From positions 7,923,555 through 7,987,554 of the forward strand of contig CM065690.1 of NCBI GenBank assembly GCA_017654935.2: 64,000 bases of DNA, in the 5' to 3' direction. The first letter of the stretch is position 1. Every line of letters begins with the position of its first letter. The stretch comes from Phymorhynchus buccinoides (Eukaryota; Mollusca; Gastropoda; Neogastropoda; Raphitomidae). Below, in pieces: positions 32,376-45,599 of the stretch. The notes beneath the pieces are model-generated. The model was not told the DNA's origin and made no database searches. It worked only from the letters and a program-made list of their open reading frames with translations. The translations under genes and the position numbers were made by a program.

Positions 32376-33093
32376 GACAAGAGAAGCTTACCAGTTGATT
32401 TTGAAATGATCCTGATCAAATACTCATTGAACGTGCATAGGCGTGTGTGTGTCACTGAAGAATGAGGGTGAGTTGAAGCAGCCAGGTCTCTGTGGCAGGC
32501 CTGTAGTTTCTTTAACAAAACGTTATCTAGATTTGGGGGGGCTCAGCTTCATCGTCTGGTTGCTGATTCGAAAGCCACTAACTTTCTTCTTATGTGAAGA
32601 TCGCATATTTAAATAATTTAAATAATGCTGCATATTTAAATAATGCTATTTGCTTACGTCATAAACGGTATTCTGGCAGCAAAAAAAAAAGAATGTTCAA
32701 TAGTCTTTTTATTTGTTAAAAGAACAAAAATCAAAGCAACTTAGGCGTTCTTTTTCATATTAACAATATTTCTATTATCGCTGCTGTTCACCAGTCAACT
32801 GAAGATTGAAGTACTGCACTTGCTTGGTAATGAGCTGCACCCTTTGATATGGCCATCCATATCTCTGCCATTTTCCACCTATTTTCATCTATTTCTCATT
32901 AACGTTTAAAAAGTTTGCTTGAAATACTACAGTCTTAACTTCCACGTTTTATCATCTGAAAATGTCTTGTCTTTAAGAGTTAAATTACCTTTATGCTTTG
33001 TTTGTCTGTGACTGGAAATGATTTATATCTATCTCTCCATCTTGTTTGTCAGATGTTTATAATTTTTTCAAGACGTTTTCATGGACTATAATG

Positions 33094-33095
<2 letters not shown>
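32376..33095. other. Intron 12, nothing recognised
   Basis: AT-rich unique sequence without supported features. Confidence 0.4.

Positions 33096-33101
<6 letters not shown>

Positions 33102-33177
<76 letters not shown>
33102..33177. repeat. (CT)n microsatellite
   Basis: About 36 CT units following a C run. Confidence 0.97.
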
Positions 33178-33179
<2 letters not shown>

Positions 33180-33181
<2 letters not shown>

Positions 33182-34355
33182 TTGTGTTTTAGCATGATAA
33201 CTTCATGGATGCTTATTCTTGCAGGATGTCCTGAATTGCAGGATTTTTAAATTGCCTAGAGCCGGCGTCACCGGATTATGAGAATTTGAGACACAACAAT
33301 TTTCTCACACACACAAACACACACACACACACTTGCTATATTCAAAGGAATGTAGCACTTGTAACTGTCTGGAGGGGTAAAAAAAAGAGCAGTAAATGTG
33401 TGTGTGTATGTGCGCGCCTCCTTGCAGGATTTTTGAAATTTCCCAGAAGCACCCATGTAACTTCGATCATTTATTTTTGTTGTTAATTTTTTAAAGAACC
33501 TGAACACGGTGATTGTCGTAAGTTCTGTGTTGTGTCAGGGAACTCTACCGGGCCAATGTAGCCATTTAGTGATGTATTTATTTTTGTGATGTAGCTACTT
33601 TTTTTTTCCCCTCAATTTTTATCATATGGATGTCTTTTTGTTAATTTATTTTTTTGAGTGTTGATTTTTTAGAGGTCCTTTATCACATGGAAGATTTAAA
33701 GTTCGGCACTTGTACTAGCTGTGAGGAGGAATGTATACTGCATCCATCATCCATCTTTACATCCAAATCTGCTGTGGGGTTCACGGTTCATGGGTCGGTG
33801 TGCTTTAAGCGTTGACAGACCGCTCTCTGCTCTGATAAACTCTTCCTCTTTTTGTCTTCATGTAGCAATGTTCAGTAATCAGAATGGCTTGGAAAAAATA
33901 AAAACAACATTCTTGGCCAGAAATAAGATGACCTAGTTAATCAAAATATTAACTAAAATATAAACTAATAAATCAAAAAAATGGATTGACCAACTTTCCT
34001 CTTCTTTTGTTAATACTGTTTAACATGTTTCATTGCAAGCATGACAAACTGCTAACAAAATGCCATGGAAACTGTCTCCTGCCAGTTGCAGGTTGTTGTT
34101 TTTATCTTGGAATAGATCAATGCTTGAATCTGTAATTGAAAAAAAAGAGACTATTGTTTTATCATTTTTATAAAAAGATGTTAAGCTCTTTTCAAATGTA
34201 CGCGTCATTTTGGAACACAATTTTCAGGTTTATTTGGATTATAAACAATTGAATTGGGACATAATGGTAATGGCAGACAGGTCTTTAATTGAAATTGAAA
34301 TTCATAATGAAATAAAAGAAGTAAATGTCCAGACAAGATTGCTGAAAAAAAACTT
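33180..34355. other. Intron 12, nothing recognised
   Basis: T-rich non-coding sequence with a short AC tract (33307-33331). Confidence 0.4.
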
Positions 34356-34356
34356 T

Positions 34357-34585
34357 GGAAGGCAGCAAACCAACTTTATTTTGTAAAGGCTTGACAAACA
34401 CACTTTATTTTGTACTGTAAAAAGGCTTGACAAACACACTTTATTTTGTACTGTAAAGGCTTGACAAACACACTTTATTTTGTACTGTAAAAAGGCTTGA
34501 CAAACACACTTTATTTTGTACTGTAAAAAGGCTTCACAAACACACTTTATTTTGTGCTGTAAAAAGGCTTGACAAACACACTTTG
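34357..34585 (+). repeat. ~33-37-bp minisatellite, 6 copies
   Basis: Unit: aaggcttgacaaacacactt, tattttgtactgtaaa. Confidence 0.95.
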
Positions 34586-34864
34586 AGAAAATGGAGTTGG
34601 AGCCTGACACTTTGGTTCTTCATTACATAAAATGCATTTAGAAAGTTTGTCATGCCCCCCCCCCACCCCCCCACCCCCAAAAAAGGGTGGGGTGGGGGGC
34701 GTAATCGAAACAAAAAGAAAAGAAAAACAAACTTGGATCTGAAAACAAAAGGAAGGAAACTGATAGTCAGTGGAAAAGAGATAGTAGGAGATTCGAAAAA
34801 TAAAAATAAAATAAGAGCACACAACAAGGAATAAAAGAAGTCCACTACACAACTTGCAACTGGC

Positions 34865-35215
34865 CAGTAAGCGGGTGGTGTGTAGGACCCTAGCTGTACT
34901 GTACCTGCCCAGCAACAAGCTAAGTGCCTTTCAGTAAGCGGATGGTGTGTAGGACCCTAGCTGTACTGTACCTGCCCACCAACAAGCTAAGTGCCTTTCA
35001 GTAAGCGGATGGTGTGTAGGACCCTAGCTGTACTGTACCTGCCCAGCAACAAGCTAAGTGCCTTTCAGTAAGCAGATGGTGTGTAGGACCCTAGCTGTAC
35101 TGTACCTGCCCACCAACAAGCTAAGTGCCTTTCAGTAAGCGGATAGTGTGTAGGACCCTAGCTGTACTGTACCTGCCCAGCAACAAGCTAAGTGCCTTTC
35201 AGTAAGCAGATGGTG
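34865..35215 (+). repeat. ~64-bp minisatellite, 6 copies
   Basis: Unit: gtgtgtaggaccctagctgt, actgtacctgcccagcaaca, agctaagtgcctttcagtaa. Each contains TGCCTTTCAG, an acceptor-like string. The array ends 50 bp before the exon 13 acceptor but shares no exon 13 sequence. Confidence 0.95.
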
Positions 35216-35264
35216 TATGGCTGCCTGTTGCTTTGACGCCCGTGTTGTTCTGTTGCGTTGCTAG

Positions 35265-35351
35265 GCCTCCCCAAACGGCATAGCTTGATAGATATCACAT
35301 CTCTCGTGGAGGGGTCCATCACCATTTTGGGACGATCCATTTCCCTCAGCA
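35265..35351 (+). CDS. DENND5: DENND5 exon 13 (variable RUN loop)
   Basis: Residues 843-871. Peptide LPKRHSLIDITSLVEGSITI then LGRSISLS. Conservation to vertebrates is weak here (the human protein has a serine-rich variable loop). The call rests on phase agreement on both sides (phase 1 in, phase 1 out), a good acceptor (tgttgcgttgctag) and a perfect GTAAGT donor at 35352. It could be alternatively spliced: exon 12 can also join exon 14 in frame because both junctions are phase 1. Confidence 0.75.
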
Positions 35352-35552
35352 GTAAGTAACAAACATCAAACAAACCCACCCTGTCACCCCCTGCCTGACA
35401 CTTTGGACTCTTCCTGCCTTTTGTGGCTTTGTATGCGAAAACGTGCTTTGTGTACCTCCTGCATTTTGCATGTTCATCCTTGCGCTCCGGTTCTTGAGAC
35501 GTTTGTGATTAACTTTTTGTGCAACGTATCTGTGTTCGGGCTTGATTTGGGC

Positions 35553-35750
35553 TTTGAGTTTGTAGCTTAGTAACTGAATTTGTAGCTTAGTAACTTTGAG
35601 TTTGTAGCCTAGTAACTTTGAATTTGTAGCTTAGTAACTGAATTTGTAGCTTAGTAACTTTGAGTATGTAGCTTAGTAACTTTGAATTTGTAGCTTAGTA
35701 ACTTTTAATTTGTAGCTTAGTAACTTTGAGTTTGTAGCTTAGTAACTAAG
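35553..35750 (+). repeat. ~20-24-bp minisatellite
   Basis: About nine copies of tttgtagcttagtaacttt in intron 13. Confidence 0.93.
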
Positions 35751-35759
35751 TTATGTAAG

Positions 35760-36250
35760 ATGTATCTGTAGTTATTTCATTAACATCTCTGTGTTAATGT
35801 AGTTAATTTTAACAACTTTTGTCTTTAGTATGGCTGTGTTTGACTAAATTAACCTATTCAAATTTCATATATGATTACATTTCTTTCAGCCAAGTTTGTA
35901 TATTGTGTTGTATGTGCATCACACATGTATATATATGTTTTTTGTTGTTGTGTTGTGTGATGTTTTACCTTATCGTGGTGGCATGAGTTGTATTATTAAC
36001 ATGTTGATTTTTACTGTTATTAATTGAAAGTGCTCATTTTTAGATCTTGAACCAAATCAAGGAGTAAATGAGATTTTGATTTTTAGTTGTTGAAGTGATT
36101 GTAATAGGCAAGATTAAGGTATTAGCTACATTAAGATGTTTTATGGATATCAATTAGAACTATGCTCTTTGTGAAGAAAAGAGCAATTTTACAGGAAAGG
36201 GTCAGTTTACAGGGAATTAAATAAAACGAATCATTGAGGACACACCTGAT
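35760..36250. other. Intron 13, nothing recognised
   Basis: AT-rich sequence between two arrays. Confidence 0.4.
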
Positions 36251-36289
36251 CTAGTCTTTAGACACTTTAGTATGCTAGAAATCTCAATC

Positions 36290-37700
36290 AGGTTTGCAGC
36301 AACCAGTCAGATTTGACTCTTACAGATAACTAGGTTGATTGCACTGCAACCAGCCAGATAACCTTTGAGGTCAGAGGCTCAATGAGTGCACTAGTAGCCA
36401 GATAATGCCAGACTTTACACTAACCAGATGATAACCTTTGAGGTCTAGCTCAATTAGTGCACTACCAGATAACCTTTGAGGTCAGAATCTTTTACAATTA
36501 AAAAAGATATTTGATAGTTGCCAGACTTTACAGAATGAAATACAATCTCTACACTAGATGCTAGCTCAATGAAACAGCACGATGCCAGGCTTTCAATGAT
36601 TGTTTTGATGCCTGTTACTCAATCAATGGAATGCATCTCTCCAGTGTTCAAATAACCAGTACTGTACATGCCAGATAACTTTGACACTAGATGGCAGGGA
36701 ACTGACTCAATAAGACAGTACCGTCAAGTTTAATAAAACGGACACTTTGTCCACTAGTGAACCTGAGCTCATGATGTTAGTGTCACCGTAATTGCCAGAT
36801 AACCTTTGAGGTCAGAGGTTGAAGTGCACTGCAACCAGCCAGATAACCTTTGAGGTCAGAGGTTGAAGTGCACTGCAACCAGCCAGATAACCTTTGAGGT
36901 CAGAGGTTAATAGTGCACTGTAGCCAGCCAGATAACCTTTGAGGTCAGAGGTTAAAGTGCACTGCAACCTCAGATAACCTTTGAGGTCAGAGGTCGAACC
37001 GTGCAATTGCCAGATAACCTTTGACACTACACTCAAGATGTTAAAATGCACTGCTCAATGTTTTCAGTACTGTTTCTTGTCCAGACAATTTACACTAGAC
37101 CTGTTTACATTCTGGTTTGGCCAGCTCAATGATAGTACCGTCTATTTTTAAGGTCAGAGGTTAAATGCTAACACTCAATGTTGTAGTTACATGTCAAGCC
37201 TGCCAGACTTTACACTAGATGCTGAGCTCAATGATAGAAATGAGTCAATTTGTATTGCCAGACTGAAGTTTACACTAAATGATGGCTCAATGTCCGAGTG
37301 ATTTTTCTCTGTACGATGTATTTCCAGTATTTTACACTACTAAAATTGGCTAATGAATTAGTGACTGAATTTACTAATAAAATGGCAAAATTGAGCCAAG
37401 AAATCATCACACTAGATCGATATAGTACCGTAATGCCTGTACAGATCATGTGATTCCGGTTTTTGTTCTCTTTACACTAGTCTGTATATCTCTGTTAATA
37501 TTACAAGTTTGCTCCAAAATTCTTTGCTAACAGACAGTTAGCATGTGCTGTGTGTAAAGATAAAAGACAATAGGTATAATCTAATAATTAAAAAGATTGC
37601 AATCCTTTAGAAGTTAGTACCGTAATGCCAGACTTCATACACTAGATCTACTTGTTTTTTTAGCTCAATGCGTTCGGTTAAAAAAAAGTAGAATGGACAC
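36290..37700 (+). repeat. Degenerate 44-bp satellite, mosaic part
   Basis: Contains a 44-bp monomer A (gccagataacctttgaggtc, agaggttgaagtgcactgca, acca), best preserved at 36794-37005. Scattered fragments of the monomer B that dominates further right and hybrid pieces are also present. The irregular mosaic could be old decayed array or poorly resolved assembly. Confidence 0.75.
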
Positions 37701-40358
37701 ATTTTTATAGCGCCTTTTGCCAGACTTTACACTAGATGCTAATGCATCAATAATAGTACGGACGTATAGCGATCTTGCCAGACTTTACACTAGATGCTAA
37801 TGCTCAATAATAGTAGATGCGTATAGTGCCCAGACTTTACACTAGATGCTAGCTCAATAATAGTACCGTTTTGCCAGACTTTACACTAGATGCTGGCTCA
37901 ATGATAGTACCGTAATGCCAGACTTTACACTAGATGCTAGCTCAATGGTTAAGTACCGTAATGCCAGACTTTACACTAGATGCAGCTCAATGCGTAGTAT
38001 CGTAATTTGCCAGACTTTACACTAGATGCTGGCTCAATGGTAGTACCGTTCCTGCCAGACTTTACACTAGATGCTAATGCTCAATAATAGTACCGTATTG
38101 CCAGACTTTACACTAGATGCTAATAATAATGGTAGCATTTTTATAGCGCCTTCTTTACAAGCTCAATGGTAGTACCGTATTGCCAGACTTTACACTAGAT
38201 GCTGGCTCAATGGTTTACTTACTAGATGCTAGCTCAATGGTAGTACCGTATTGCCAGACTTTACACTAGATGCATTAATGGCTCAATGATAGTATTATTT
38301 ACACGGTTTAGCCGTAATGCCAGACTTTACACTAGATGCTGGCTCAATGGTAGTACCGTAATGCCAGACTTTACACTAGATGCTGGCTCAATGGTAGTAC
38401 CGTATTGCCAGACTTTACACTAGATGCTGGCTCAATGGTAATACTGTATTGCCAGACTTTACACTAGATGCTAGCTCAATGGTAGTACCAGACGTAATGC
38501 TGGCTCAGACTTTACACTAGATGCTGGCTCAATGGTAGTACCGTAATGCCAGACTTTACACTAGATGCTGGCTCAATGATGTAGTACCGTAATGCCAGAC
38601 TTTACACTAGATGCTAGCTCAATGGTAGTACCGTAATGCCAGACTTTACACTAGATGCTAGCTCAATGGTAGTACCGTATTGCCAGACTTTACACTAGAT
38701 GCTGGCTCAATGGTAGTACCGTAATGCCAGACTTTACACTAGATACCGTATTGCCAGACTTTACACTAGATGCTAGCTCAATGGTAGTACCGTAATGCCA
38801 GACTTTACACTAGATGCTGGCTCAATGGTAGTACCGTAATGCCAGACTTTACACTAGATGCTAGCTCAATGGTAGTACCGTATTGCCAGACTTTACACTA
38901 CACTAGCTCAATGATAGTACCGTAAAGCCAATGCTGGCTCAATCTAGTAATTAATGCCAGACTTTACACTTTAGATGCTAAGCTCAATGATAGTATGCTC
39001 ATTTTGATTTTATTAATTGCCAGACTTTACACTAGATGCTGGCTCAATGGTAGTACCGTAATGCCAGACTTTACACTAGATGCTGGCTCAATGGTAGTAC
39101 CGTAATGCCAGACTTTACACTAGATGCTGGCTCAATGGTAGTACCGTAATGCCAGACTTTACACTAGATGCTAGCTCAATGGTAGTACCGTATTGCCAGA
39201 CTTTACACTAGATGCTGGCTCAATGGTAGTACCGTATTGCCAGACTTTACACTAGATGCTGGCTCAATGGTAGTACCGTATTGCCAGACTTTACACTAGA
39301 TGCTAGCTCAATGGTAGTACCGTATTGCCAGACTTTACACTAGATGCTGGCTCAATGGTAGTACCGTAATGCCAGACTTTACACTAGATGCTGGCTCAAT
39401 GGTAGTACCGTAATGCCAGACTTTACACTAGATGCTAGCTCAATGGTAGTACCGTAATGCCAGACTTTACACTAGATGCTAGCTCAATGGTAGTACCGTA
39501 ATGCCAGACTTTACACTAGATGCTGGCTCAATGGTAGTACCGTAATGCCAGACTTTACACTAGATGCTGGCTCAATGGTAGTACCGTATTGCCAGACTTT
39601 ACACTAGATGCTGGCTCAATGGTAGTACCGTAATGCCAGACTTTACACTAGATGCTGGCTCAATGGTAGTACCGTAATGCCAGACTTTACACTAGATGCT
39701 GGCTCAATGGTAGTACCGTAATGCCAGACTTTACACTAGATGCTGGCTCAATGGTAGTACCGTATTGCCAGACTTTACACTAGATGCTGGCTCAATGGTA
39801 GTACCGACTTTACACTAGATGCTGGCTCAATGGTAGTTGCCAGACTTTACACTAGATGCTGGCTAGTACCGTATTGCCAGACTTTACACTAGATGCTGGC
39901 TCAATGGTAGTACCGTATTGCCAGACTTTACACTAGATGCTGGCTCAATGGTAGTACCGTAATGCCAGACTTTACACTAGATGCTGGCTCAATGGTAGTA
40001 CCGTATTGCCAGACTTTACACTAGATGCTGGCTCAATGGTAGTACCGTATTGCCAGACTTTACACTAGATGCTAGCTCAATGATAGTACCGTAATGCCAG
40101 ACTTTACACTAGATGCTGGCTCAATGGTAGTACCGTATTGCCAGACTTTACACTAGATGCTAGCTCAATGGTAGTACCGTATTGCCAGACTTTACACTAG
40201 ATGCTAGCTCAATGATAGTACCGTAATGCCAGACTTTACACTAGATGCTAGCTCAATGATAGTACCGTATTGCCAGACTTTACACTAGATGCTAGCTCAA
40301 TGATAGTACCGTAATGCCGTATTGCCAGACTTTACACTAGATGCTAGCTCAATGGTAG
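37700..40358 (+). repeat. 44-bp satellite array, monomer B
   Basis: Consensus: gccagactttacactagatg, ctggctcaatggtagtaccg, taat. Exact 44-bp spacing over most of 38.3-40.3 kb with two common variants (ctgg/ctag and gtaat/gtatt). Roughly 55-60 copies, with small internal deletions. It ends exactly at the terminus of the following transposon. Confidence 0.95.
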
Positions 40359-41321
40359 TACCGTATTTTCCAGGCTATAAGCCACTACTTTTTTCTTCAA
40401 CTTTGACCCCTGCGGCTAAAACAACGATTGCGGCTAATTTGTGAATATTTCCCCTTCCGTATTTTAGGCTGATCATCAACTCCAGCCTGTGCGTGTTGAC
40501 ATCATCAATCTCGGTAAAAACAAACTGTTCTCATGCCGAAACTGAAGAATTTAATCAGCGATATCACAATCTGACCGCTAAATTTCACCACTTTTATGCA
40601 CACTTATGATCACTGAGCAGTTTATGATCAAAGTTTGAACTGAAGCGGTCGCGATCGTGTCGATCTTTACGAACTCTGTGCACACGTAAATGCGAAGTCA
40701 ACTCCCAAGTTGAAACTAGGTGATCGGTCACACTCCATAAGTTAGAACTCAGTGAATGGTCTCACTTTTCAAAAAATAAGTTGAAAAGCAGCTCCTTTCC
40801 GTTATCAAACTGATAAATCGGCGTTAGTGTGTGCACTGAAACACTCGCTGAATGCAAACAACTCACAAAATCAGATAAATGAAAGCAGCTGGCGCAATAG
40901 CGTTTGCCGTGATTTCGTATCTGCGGTGTGCGCTGCGCCATTTTGTCAGCCGAGTTGTATGTGCGGGAAGCGATTTGTGTGTGCAAACTGTGAATGAAAG
41001 TGAACTGCCAGTGCATTACTTTGTCATGTTTTGTGTTGTGTCGTTGTGCAGAATCCAGTATTTAGTAGATCCGTTATGGCGAAGATTAGGTCTCTATTGT
41101 TATGTGTAGTTTGTGTGCGAGTGCAACACGGGCTGTCGAAGTTGCCGTGGCTTTTGATCACGAGTTCGTCTGCTCGTCTTCTCAGGTTCATTTTCTTTTT
41201 TAGTCTCTTGCGGCTTAGACACTGAATGCGTCTTTATCGTTGTTGTTTTTCTAGAATTTTAATGAAATTCAGGGGGTGAGGCTTAGACAACAGTGTGCTT
41301 TGTAGTCCAGAAAATACGGTA
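40359..41321. mobile_element. DNA transposon (non-autonomous) with TACCGTATTTT ends
   Basis: Left terminus taccgtattttccaggctat; right terminus is the reverse complement of the similar ctttgtagtccagaaaatacggta. Subterminal gcggctaa/gcggctta motifs occur in opposite orientations. Flanking TA is compatible with a 2-bp target duplication. About 0.96 kb with no transposase recognised. Confidence 0.75.
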
Positions 41322-42815
41322 TATAAGCTGACGCAAATTACTTTTAAATTAGAAACAATTGAGATGGAAACAACTTTCGTTTCAGTGGGCTAAGGTGTAT
41401 TTGTTTATTTATGTTTTGTTCTTTATTTCTTTATTTTTTATTTGTGTACATATATTCTTTTTTATTTTCTTTAAATTGTAAGGGTTTATGGGAAATAATT
41501 ATCTTTTTTTTATTTGGTATGCTGATTATTTTTAATAATTTGGTGTGGTATTTTTGTTTCTTTCAGCTTTATTTTATTGACTGAGTTTAGTTAAAATGTC
41601 AAGGAATGAGATGTGCTGTTCTCTGTATATTTCATAAAGGTTCATTCAGGTGCTTTAAACACTTGAAAATATATAAAAGACATTTTTACTATCATTTTGC
41701 CTAATATACAAAAAAAATGTTTACTTTCATTTGACCAAATAGTTGAATTTTAAGAACTAAACTTGTTAACACTTCAAAAGGAGGCCTGAACTCGGTAATA
41801 TTTTTTTAATAGAAAATAATCTGAAACTGTTATACCTGTGTGTATACACTGCATATTTTAAGATATTGCTATAATGATCTGCAATATATATCCTAACCAA
41901 ACTGATACTGCAAAGTTATTAATTTCATTTTGTTAGGTTAATAAGGTACATCCTTTAACTCAATGGAGTCACGTCGGAGACATGTTTCCCACACTGTTCC
42001 AATCATTTAAAGTCACGTTGGAGGGTGTTTTCCAAACAATGTTGGCGATTTTCAATCCAGTGTAAAGCAATAAGAGGAAAATAACTCGCTGTTCCTTTGA
42101 ATCTTCAGACCTTCTTCTTGCAGTTGTTTCCCTTAGACCAACTGTGGTCCCTCCTATTTTAGTTTTATGCTTCTTTGAATTGAACTATCATCAAGTTTGC
42201 TAAATTCCAATATGGCGACGACTACATTACTCACTTTATTCAAACATTAACTCTCTCTACACGAGAGAAGAAGAAGAAGAAGAAAAAAAAAGAAAAATAG
42301 TGTTTTACGTCCTCTCGGTCATAGACACATATGGGACATTTGTAAATACAAAGATGGTGGGAACAATACTGGCTGCAATGCCCAGAGGCAGTGCAACACC
42401 AGTAAAGTCCCGAGTTTTTAACAATATAGATATGTGTAGCGGTAACCACGCCTCAGTTAAACCTCATCGGCTATGGTACCGCCATGACGATAAATTGTTA
42501 TATAAGATAAGTAAATGCTACACGAGAGTATGTGACAGTGTACATGCCTCGCACAACTGTTCAACACTAGGTGAGTTTGCATTCATTACATCAAAATTAT
42601 TTTTAAAGAATGCTTAATGGTACCTTTCTGAAAAATTGTGGCATTATTTATAATAATAAAGTTAAAGTTCTAAAGTAGGTTTTTTTAAATTACTGGCCGA
42701 TGAATGACGTTTTGCAAGAAAGCATGACAAAGAAGACATAGAGAGGGTAGTGACTCGTTTTCATTCATTGTCGTCCTTAAAATAGACTAGAAGTCATTTC
42801 ATTGATTGAAAACTA
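41322..42815. other. Intron 13, nothing recognised
   Basis: AT-rich. A plus-strand frame at 42300-42617 has no recognisable features. 42240-42620 looks like a mobile-element remnant by composition only. Confidence 0.35.
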
Positions 42816-42819
42816 TTAA

Positions 42820-43287
42820 CTCACTCGGGACTGGCCAAATTATTTCCCCTTGTTCTGTGGGTACTGGGCATTTGACTAGGCTCGTAAAATAATCACGAAA
42901 ACCAAGTTATGAAGAGTTAGGCATCAATATTTTCTGAAAAGATTAGCAACACCACGCACTAAACGATCGTAAAATATCAGATTCCTTACCTTCGTCGTTT
43001 GTCTCCTATTGACGAAAACAGCTAACACATAGAAAGAAGGCAAATTTCACATTCTGATCTTTGACCCCCCTCTACAACCAAACCTGAATGTGAAGTCTGC
43101 AATGATTGGTTGATTTCAAGAGAGGCAAGGTCAAAGCAAACTGAAAATAGGTTATGATGTTGCACCGGAAAGCTGGTTACACGCCAGAAATCAAAACCTC
43201 TTGAAAACTCTGAGCCGGATCCGGGCCATTCGTCCTAAACGATTGTGCGAGCCATGCGCCGGATCCGGCTCATTCGTCCTGAGTGTG
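42820..43287. mobile_element. TTAA-flanked MITE, 468 bp
   Basis: Left end CTCACTCGGGACTGGCC and right end the near reverse complement of ATTCGTCCTGAGTGTG, flanked by TTAA (42816-42819, 43288-43291). GCCGGATCCGG motifs repeat at the right end. piggyBac-like by target site. Confidence 0.65.
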
Positions 43288-43291
43288 TTAA

Positions 43292-44390
43292 GGGACCGTA
43301 AAGGAGTACTTTGATAAATGTTGATAAATATGTTTATTGTGGTGATTCTTATGTGCACTTGGCTGCAATTTCTCTGTTATGAGATAATAAAGATGATTTG
43401 GGTTTGATACCAGTTTGGTTTGCATGGGTTTGCCGAGTTGTGCAGTGGGAGTGTTTTAAGCACGATGTATGCTATCGCATACTCGTGTTGAACGGTTGTG
43501 AAAGGAAGCAATCGGCCAGTGTTGAATGAGTTAAAGGAAGAAATACTTGTGTTAATAGCTTATATTATGCTTTTTACAAACATTTCTTTATTTATATAGC
43601 AAACCAAGTTGATGAAAACTTGATTGGCTTTGTGATAATACATCGAGAGCATGACAAAGTGGTCAACCGGTCGAGTGAGAAAGATTTTGTTTTCCTGGCG
43701 AAGCGCATTTCATCAGATTACTTACATTGTGAAATGTATACAGCTCACTCGTTCAGAGTAAGAAGTTAACGAAAATATACTGATTTATCTATCACTCGGT
43801 GCATGTTGCATGTTTGTATGATGTGCATTCGATAAAATAATGTGATCTGAGGGAGAAACTCCGCCATTTTCTGTGTGACTCAATTGAGTTAACAGTCTGA
43901 AGCTGGTAATTCATAAATTTCTTGTAAATCAAGAGGTTACATTTTAAATATCCCACTCTGCCATTTCAGAGTGTTCTATTTTTGTGTGTAATGCATCCTT
44001 AAATTTTGACTGAACATTGTTGAAAAGCAAATGAAATGTCTCAGTTTACTGCCTTTTTTCTCCCCATAAATTCTTTATAGACTTCTTTTTTTTTATAGAG
44101 AAAATGGAATGGTCTGTGTTAACTAACATGAATGTGTTGTTCAAAGGTAGAATTTAAAGGCAAGTTGATTGAAGATAGAATTTAAAGGCAATAGATTTTG
44201 TTTTACTCAATTGAATTTAAAGGCAATAGATTTTATTTTAAATACTCAGTTGTGTTTCTGTGGGAACATTAATTTAGCATATTGGAGAATTTCCTTCAAC
44301 CATAAGGATAAACTGATGTGAACATTCTTATGCCTGAGTGTTATGATGTTACTGTTCAGGTTTAGGGGTGGAACTTACAGTTGTTTTAAG
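43292..44390. other. Intron 13, nothing recognised
   Basis: AT-rich; the phrase gaatttaaaggcaatagatt is repeated at 44150-44240. Confidence 0.4.
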
Positions 44391-44394
44391 GCTT

Positions 44395-44524
44395 TGTGCG
44401 CATTGCAGGCGGAAAGCTCATGCCTTATCCAAAAATAAGTAAAAGAAAGTAAGCTTATTTCTGACTTTTACTTATTTGCAGATAAGGCATGAGGTTTCCG
44501 TCTGTAATGTGCACAAAGCCTAAG
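44395..44524. mobile_element. Short foldback MITE, ~130 bp
   Basis: taaggctttgtgcgcattgc, aggcggaaagctcatgcctt on the left is the near reverse complement of aaggcatgaggtttccgtct, gtaatgtgcacaaagcctaa on the right, with an internal acttttactta pairing. The whole element can form one hairpin. Confidence 0.85.
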
Positions 44525-44825
44525 GCAGTTTTTAATTAAAGGCAGTCATAAAATAGCCCTGTTATCAATGTATTATTGAATATTCAATGTATTATTGAAT
44601 ATTGACATGAGTTGACATAATATTGTAATAAGCTGTTTTATTCCTTGTGTTTCAATTTGAATTGTGTGATACTGTGTGAGAGTTTTGCTAGAACTATTGT
44701 GCTGCTGTTGTTGTTGTTCGGCTGATGTAATATAGTGTGGTCATACTGTTTTGTGCAAGTTATATGATTTGGTATTTGAAGTGTTGACCACCTGTCAGTT
44801 CTTGGCACTATTGCATCCTGAATGA

Positions 44826-44827
<2 letters not shown>

Positions 44828-44872
<45 letters not shown>
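44828..44872. repeat. (GT)n microsatellite
   Basis: About 22 GT units. Confidence 0.96.
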
Positions 44873-44873
<1 letters not shown>

Positions 44874-44879
44874 GCATCT

Positions 44880-45595
44880 TCGTTCATACTTTATTGTTGA
44901 GCTTGATGTTTGTGTTTATGCATACATGTTTTGCATTGGTTGAAGTGTCGTTTGATTTCAATAACGTGTAGTCATGTAAACTTCTGTATGTGATTTGAAT
45001 GGATCATTGGTAACAGGGCTATGTTATATGAAACAAGATCCCTTTCTAAACTACCAGTTTGTTGATAAACCCTTGTACTGAACAGGATAGAAGATACGGC
45101 CGGGTTGAGACAAGTAGATTAGCTTGTTGTATGAATCAGTGGGTTGAAAACATTTGGACCTTGGTTTAAGATTGGATGATTAGCCCTGAATACCAATACA
45201 GCAAAACGTAGCATTCCCCCTTCTCCATAGTGTATACATAGGGTTGTGCTGGTATTGGTAACATCCCTTTCCTTGTAATCATGTTCTCCGCAATTCCTTT
45301 GTTCGTAGGGAAGGTTGGGAAGTGGATGATTAGTGAGAGTACTGTGTGGGGCTTTCTGTGTGAATGGTTGCCCTTATAGATCACTTATTTGTGAAAGGTG
45401 TGCTTGATTGTCTTTTAGGATATCAGTGTGTGCTTCTTGGGTGATGTGCATGGTCCCTGTGTGTGAACAACAGGAAGTAACAATATTTCAAGGCTGGCCT
45501 GCCAGAACCACCTGTCTGCTTTCTTTCTTTCTTTTGAAGTAGACAGACTTTTGAGATAGACGGTTTTGGTAGGCAGCTGTGATCATTTCCCCTGT
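44880..45595. other. Intron 13, nothing recognised
   Basis: Unique non-coding sequence leading into the 37-bp array. Confidence 0.4.
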
Positions 45596-45599
45596 CTGT

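Noticed and set aside
40879..41225. Protein-coding frames within the 0.96-kb transposon
   Set aside because: Short, overlapping and unlike any known transposase; no support.
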